Source: Epiperipatus broadwayi (lineage: Eukaryota > Onychophora > Udeonychophora > Euonychophora > Peripatidae). Taken from it: a DNA stretch of 64,000 bases. Shown piece after piece: positions 59,262 to 64,000 of the stretch (position 1 is the stretch's first letter; every line of letters begins with the position of its first letter). The notes beneath the pieces are model-generated. The model ran no database searches. It was given only the letters and a program-made list of their open reading frames with translations, and was not told the origin of the DNA. Both the position numbers and the translations under genes were made by a program. The DNA is taken from the NCBI GenBank assembly GCA_028023455.1, contig JAQFVV010000036.1:2760452-2824451 (forward strand), written 5' to 3'.

Positions 59262-60026
59262 TTATTGATGATCACTTCCTGTGTTAAATTTATTAAGAAC
59301 ATTACACCCTTGAAATATATATTTCCTGTTAGTCAAAATATAATCCAATTCTGCTGTACCTTCATTTGGATGCTTCCATGTCCATTTTCTTTTAACATTT
59401 TTCTCAAAAAAAGAATTCATAATATAAAGGTTTTCTTTTTCTGCAAATTTCACAAGTCTATGTCCTCTCTCATTTCTATTACCATAACTAAAATTACCTA
59501 CAGCACATTCATCTTTCATTTGTTTACCAATTCTAGCATTAAAGTCTCCCATAACAATTTTAAAATGTTGTTTACTCTGATCAAAAGCCATTTGTACATC
59601 CATATAAAAATCTTCTACTACTTCATCACTATGAGAACTTTTTGGGGTATAAACCTGAATTATCTGCATTTGGTATCTGCTATTAAGTTGTATAACTAAT
59701 CTTGCCACACTGTCCGATACATCATCAATCTCCACAATATTGTTCTTCCACATTTTATTTATAATGAATCCTACTGCACTTGTATTTCCAATATTTGTGC
59801 CTTTATAATAGAGTATATGTCCACTTTTTAAATCAATTGTCTCTTCACCTTTTCTTCTAACTTCACAAAGTCTGATAATGTCCCATTTAATATAAGACAG
59901 TTCTTCTTCTAATTCTTGCAATCTTCCTTCACTTGAAAGTGATCTGCAGTTGTAAGTACCTAAATAAAAAGTCATCATCAAATGGCAGCCTGGGTCCACA
60001 ATCAGGGGATTCTTAACACCCTCCAC
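59262..60026 (-). pseudogene. RTE endonuclease domain
   Basis: The 254-codon frame holds the APE-type motifs in order: GTYNCRSLSSEGRLQELEEE (metal-binding Asn), LCEVRRKGEE (catalytic Glu), VYTPKSSHSD, VMGDFNARIG (Asp/Asn), KWTWKHPNEGTAELDYIL (Asp) and GSDHQ (final Asp-His). All catalytic positions look intact. ATG at 60026 opens the frame; a second Met lies close to the FYLGTYNCRSL block, and RTE proteins usually carry extra residues before it, so the start is tentative. This domain would nick target DNA for target-primed reverse transcription. It is in the same reading frame as the RT that follows, but stops occur at 58926-59261, where a 37-bp tandem duplication is also seen. Confidence 0.87.
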
Positions 60027-60426
60027 CTTCGGCCGCCAACTGCTGCCTTGGTTGGTGACTTTACAGCCTCCTGGGAATAAGGGTCATGCTTTATTTTTGT
60101 CTGTCATAATTGTATATATGTATTGAAAAAATATTTATCATTTACACAAACATTCATTCTGCCTTATCAGGCACTGAGAAGAAAGACGTGTTTCTTGATC
60201 TTAAACTCAGAGGTTAAAAGCCAATAAACTCACCATGCTGGCTAATGCATGTTAGTGAGCATCCTATCCATGTTCGTATACTATATGAGTAATCAGATAA
60301 TAATAACAGCTGCAACGACAAGAACATATGGAGTGGACATTAGGAATTTGCCCTGCCCGGTTCCTTTAAGGCCTCCAAGAGGAATCAAAGGGTCTCCTTT
60401 CAGTTAATAACAAACTCCTTTCTGCA

Positions 60427-60481
<55 letters not shown>

Positions 60482-60482
60482 A
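60427..60482. repeat. (TA)n(TG)n microsatellite at the RTE 5' end
   Basis: TA repeats from about 60431 change to TG at about 60462. They directly adjoin the RTE leader. Confidence 0.95.
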
Positions 60483-61249
60483 GAAACAGAGAGAAAGAAA
60501 CGATATGATTGATTATGTAAGATGAAATACTGAGATATGATTTATATCAACCTTGAATTTTATTAAATTTAACTTTTTTTTTAGTTTATTCCTTTTCCAA
60601 CAGTGAGTTATTGCAATTGTGGATGTTAAGTAAATGAATGTATGCAGATAACTGCACTTCTTCCTAAAAACAATACATGGGATCAAACTACTAAATTGCA
60701 AAAGCCATAAGCATATATATGATAATTAGTGTTATAGAGATTAATAAAATTATAATTAGGAAACAAATTAAAACATTAAAAAGTATCCAATAAATATTGA
60801 AATTAATGAAAATGCAGTAATTCGGCTACTTTATAATAAAATATAATAAGAATAAAATGTGAAAAAAAAGCATTTTGCTGATAAGTTTAATGATAAAACA
60901 AAATATTTTCAATAAAAGCATTCACCTCAAGTAGATATTTAAAACTGAAATTATTTACACATAAAATATGTTTACACAAAAATTAAATGAGCAGTACTAA
61001 AATCATTTGAAAATGCATCAGTTAATAGAAAATAGAATTTTAGAATATATTATTTCCGATAAGTGAAAGTGCCTGCAACTACTGGTTCAGAGCATAATTG
61101 CATTTCATCATCAGATTTTCAATTGGATGGACGGTTGAAGAGTTGGAGGGTGAAGTGGATTGAAGCCTGTCCAGTAAAGTATTTGGATTGGCTATCTTAA
61201 TATATATTTGAGCACTTATAGCATATATGTGTGGAGATGGAAATATAGA
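60483..61249. other. AT-rich spacer, no gene seen
   Basis: No supported gene. The stretch at about 61100-61180 is somewhat more complex but unassigned. Confidence 0.4.
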
Positions 61250-61405
61250 CCAACTGATGATTGCTGGTTTAGCATGAAGTACGTATATTTGTGATTATTT
61301 ATCTTTTCAACATATATGTGTTTGGGTGTATCAGTATTATGAGATAGTGTGGAGAGTGGTGGAGCATGTGAAAGTCTGTGCACATATACCCTATATTTTA
61401 AAAAT
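61250..61405 (+). repeat. SINE family 3
   Basis: GCTGGTTTAGCATGAAGTAC, TGTGATTATTTATCTTTTCA, a short GT stretch, GTATCAGTATTATGAGATAG, GTGTGGAGAGTGG and AGTCTGTGCACATATACCC. The order matches 63165-63330. In the latter the B-box-like GCGTTCAAACCCCC is intact; here it has decayed. Confidence 0.7.
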
Positions 61406-63164
61406 AGTACTTATAAAATAATACGATGATCACTGGGATGGAAGGTAAAGTAGTTCTTATAATCCTAATAGTGAAAAGAGGAAATAAATCATATTACTAT
61501 AGTAAATAATAAACAGAAATTTGCGCAGAATCAGTCTTTTTTACAGGAGCAGAAATAAAATATATCGATTCTATTTATCATGATTGTGATTAATCATCAT
61601 CTTTTAAACAAAGTGCTTAGTCAGATAAGTGTCAATGCATTTTCCATAAAAATAATAATCAATGAATAATGTTGTAATGCTGAAAAACTCATAAATAAAC
61701 ATACTTAGGTCACACTGATATACTCTTAAATGGGAAATTAATTAGATAATTATAGGATGAAACGATCGGCCGTAATTAAATAACAAATTTAATACCTACA
61801 ATAACATTTAATGGACTTCTGAAAAACTAAACTTATTTCAGAAAAAAATAAAAATATATAAATTTTATCCTCTTGAATAACGTCAGCAAACTGGATAGAT
61901 TTTGATATATTAAAGATTGTGTATCATTTAATCAGAAAATAATTCAAAACCGAAAAGACTGGAATACAAAATTTAATTAGGAAAAAAAAAGTATATTTGT
62001 AATATATAAATGTGTGCTTTAACATTCCTAAATATAGTGCAATGCATAAAACAATGTAAAAAAATCTGAAACTAGTATTTAAAAATATGACTTATAAAAA
62101 AGTAGATAAAAATAAAAAAGCGATATAGTAAGTGATAATACCAAAAAAAAAAAAAAATTTGTGGACAAAACTAACTTTATTTAAAAAAACAATAATAATA
62201 AAAAATTGAATTTTAGTTTAGAATAAAATGTGAGATAAAATTCTTGATCTCAGCTGAATGATTAAAAAAAAACAAGAACAAATGATAGAAGAAAGATTAA
62301 AAACAAGAAACAAAAACAAATGATAAAAGAAATAAAGATTTAAATAATATAACAATGTCAAGTTTTTCAAAGCCAGACATAGATTCTGATTATTGCAAAC
62401 ATCAAGATAAAATTTAAAAACGTAATTTTTTTTTTTTTTTTTCAAAATAATCTTTATTTGCACAAAAAGTAAAATATACATTGTAATATAGAGTTCATGT
62501 TTACGATCATGACTGACACATTAAAGACTAACTAGTTATTAAATTAGATGATGATTACAAGATTAAAAGTAAAATTTTAAGTTACGTTACTTATCAGGGG
62601 TGATCTAATTTGGCATATAAATCCCATGGCGTGTAAAGTTTGAGTGTCATGAAAAAATAATATACATGGCTATTGTTAAATATGTAATTGACTCCATGTT
62701 TGCTCAGCAAGGCTAGGCAGGCATGTTCTTAGATCACTTTCTTTAGCTTTATATAATAACTTTAAGAAAATGTCTTCAATAGGACCAGCCAACTCACTAT
62801 CAAATAATACCTTACATCTAATCTTCCATATGATAAACGTAATTTCAAAAAAGAATAAAGTTTAAAAGACTCAATTTCAAAATGAGGAAAGACAGAAGAG
62901 ATAAAAATCATACTTATTGGTTAGTTCTCACGACAAAACAAAAACGTTTGTAAAAAGGTTTAGAATTTATTTCATGGTTGGTAAGATGATCTAATTATTT
63001 TCCTTTTGCATGTTTAGTGTATTAAAATTATCAACAAATTAAATATATATATATATTATTTTACACATCGTATTAATAGTTTGTATAGATATACATATAT
63101 TTAATTTGAATGTCAGAAAATTCAAACTTTGGAATGACAAATAAGCCCTTCAGTTTAAAAACTA
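61406..63164. other. AT-rich spacer, no gene seen
   Basis: A and T homopolymers are common. The minus-strand 87-codon frame at 62218-62481 is low complexity and rejected. No repeat is recognised. Confidence 0.45.
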
Positions 63165-63330
63165 GTGCTGGATTAGCACAAAATACTTATATTGGTGATT
63201 ATTTCTCTTTTTAACATGTGTGTGTGTGTGTGATCAAGCGTATCTGTGGTATAAGACAGCATGATTGTTGAGGGTCGTGTGAAAGTCTGCGTTCAAACCC
63301 CCTATATATTACATATATAAGTGCACATAT
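63165..63330 (+). repeat. SINE family 3, best B box
   Basis: GTGCTGGATTAGCACAAAAT, GGTGATTATTTCTC, a (TG)n tract, GTATCTGTGGTATAAGACAG, GGGTCGTGTGAAAGTCTGCG and TTCAAACCCCC. The GCGTTCAAACCCC string fits a pol III B box. A convincing A box is not obvious, so its tRNA origin is an inference. Confidence 0.65.
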
Positions 63331-64000
63331 AAAAAGCCTGTTCTGTAGAAAAACAATCATATTGCAAAATAAAATAAAATAAAATTCGTAGAAAAGAGTG
63401 ATAGTAAAATAAATGAATAACTTGCTTTATTCAGTTTTTTTCAGTAATTGGTGCGTAGTTACTAAAAAAGCAGATATTAGAAAATAAGTGAGCGTAAACA
63501 GTTATTCTGCTAATATCTAGCATTATTAGTAATGAACTTTAAGTAAATGAAAATAAAACACTGTAATAAATGATATAATAATTTAAATTGTGTATAAAAT
63601 AGTGGGGAAAGATCGCACAAATTTATTTGTAACGATTTAATTTTAAAAAAAGCTTTAAAATATTGCAAAAATAGAAATAAGCTGTAGTACTGTAATTTTT
63701 AATAATGTAAATGAAATTATTAAAATTTTTAATGATTGCAGTGATAAATAGTAGAAAAAGAAAATTTCTAACAACCAAATTAAAACTTATATAATATTCA
63801 GTAAATCTATATTATAATTAGCTAGAGCAGTATCTAACTAATTAAAAACAATCCATTAAAAATTATACTCAAAATAGTAAAGAAGCTTATTAAAATAATG
63901 ATAAAATGCATGGAGGAAATGTTTCTTGAAAAGCAAAATGGGATTTTTTTACAAAGGTATTTTAGTTTTGATTGCAACACTGAAAAAAAGATATATAAAT
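63331..64000. other. AT-rich end of window
   Basis: No supported gene or repeat. Confidence 0.45.

Larger units (their letters stand above)
57205..60425 (-). mobile_element. RTE-type non-LTR retrotransposon, near full length, inactivated
   Basis: On the minus strand a 5' leader (60425-60027) is followed by an endonuclease, a reverse transcriptase and a C-terminal WAGHIARR region, ending in a short TGATGATGA 3' terminus instead of poly-A. This is typical of the RTE clade. Both ends abut (TA)n tracts, so it may have inserted into a TA microsatellite. Stops between the endonuclease and RT, and two frameshifts in the RT C-terminus, make it non-functional. A truncated copy of the same family lies at 54321-54842. 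Confidence 0.87.

Noticed and set aside
59244-59699. A 151-codon plus-strand frame
   Set aside because: Antisense shadow of the RTE endonuclease.

Overview
The window looks like repeat-rich, strongly AT-rich nuclear DNA of a multicellular eukaryote, most likely an invertebrate. There is no bacterial-style gene packing, no rRNA and no intact host protein gene that I can support. Every open frame with recognisable protein similarity belongs to a decayed mobile element. An L1/Tx1-like LINE, an RTE LINE, Penelope-like elements with GIY-YIG nuclease domains, Ty3/Gypsy remnants and tRNA-derived SINEs occur together with many (TA)n, (TG)n and (GA)n tracts. This fits a lophotrochozoan such as a cephalopod, but the species is a guess from repeat style, not proven by sequence.

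Layout: 0.6-5.55 kb, a nearly complete but frameshifted L1/Tx1-like LINE on the plus strand (CCHC ORF1, then APE endonuclease, reverse transcriptase and C-terminal CCHC finger, ending in a poly-A tail). 5.7-8.3 kb, a possible hAT terminus and three tRNA-derived repeats. 9.6-10.6 kb, a palindromic repeat (family A) and a tandem duplication. 11.0-13.8 kb, a Penelope nuclease fragment beside a worn Ty3/Gypsy pol gene. 14.2-16.9 kb, foldback repeats and a large palindromic element built from inverted arrays of a 334-bp unit. 22.45-24.71 kb, a 2.26-kb element with TGTAACG...CGTTACA ends, probably a solo LTR; a partial second copy lies at 48.6-50.2 kb. 24.76-28.0 kb, two palindromic repeats and the most complete Penelope-like element, flanked by short direct repeats. 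28.3-29.8 kb, an inverted-repeat-bounded block holding a second Penelope fragment. 31.3-32.3 kb, an inverted SINE cluster. 32.8 and 39.0 kb, two more Penelope fragments. 36.8-37.9 kb, a 1.08-kb TA-flanked terminal-inverted-repeat transposon. 39.4-45.6 kb, gene-free AT-rich DNA with C exceeding G on the plus strand. 45.7-47.05 kb, a 0.5-kb palindrome and another family A copy. 52.9-57.2 kb, further palindromes, two SINEs and a truncated RTE copy. 57.2-60.4 kb, a near full-length RTE on the minus strand. 60.4-64.0 kb, AT-rich DNA with two SINE copies.

The elements do not form a pathway. The picture is serial insertion: autonomous retroelements (LINEs, Penelope, Gypsy) that could supply enzymes, and non-autonomous passengers (SINEs, foldback or MITE-like palindromes) that outnumber them. 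The most unusual object is the palindromic array at 14.75-16.92 kb, which has outer inverted repeats, a 15-bp direct repeat just inside them, and homogenised 334-bp units pointing toward each other. All calls come from reading the sequence and translations; no alignments or searches were run.
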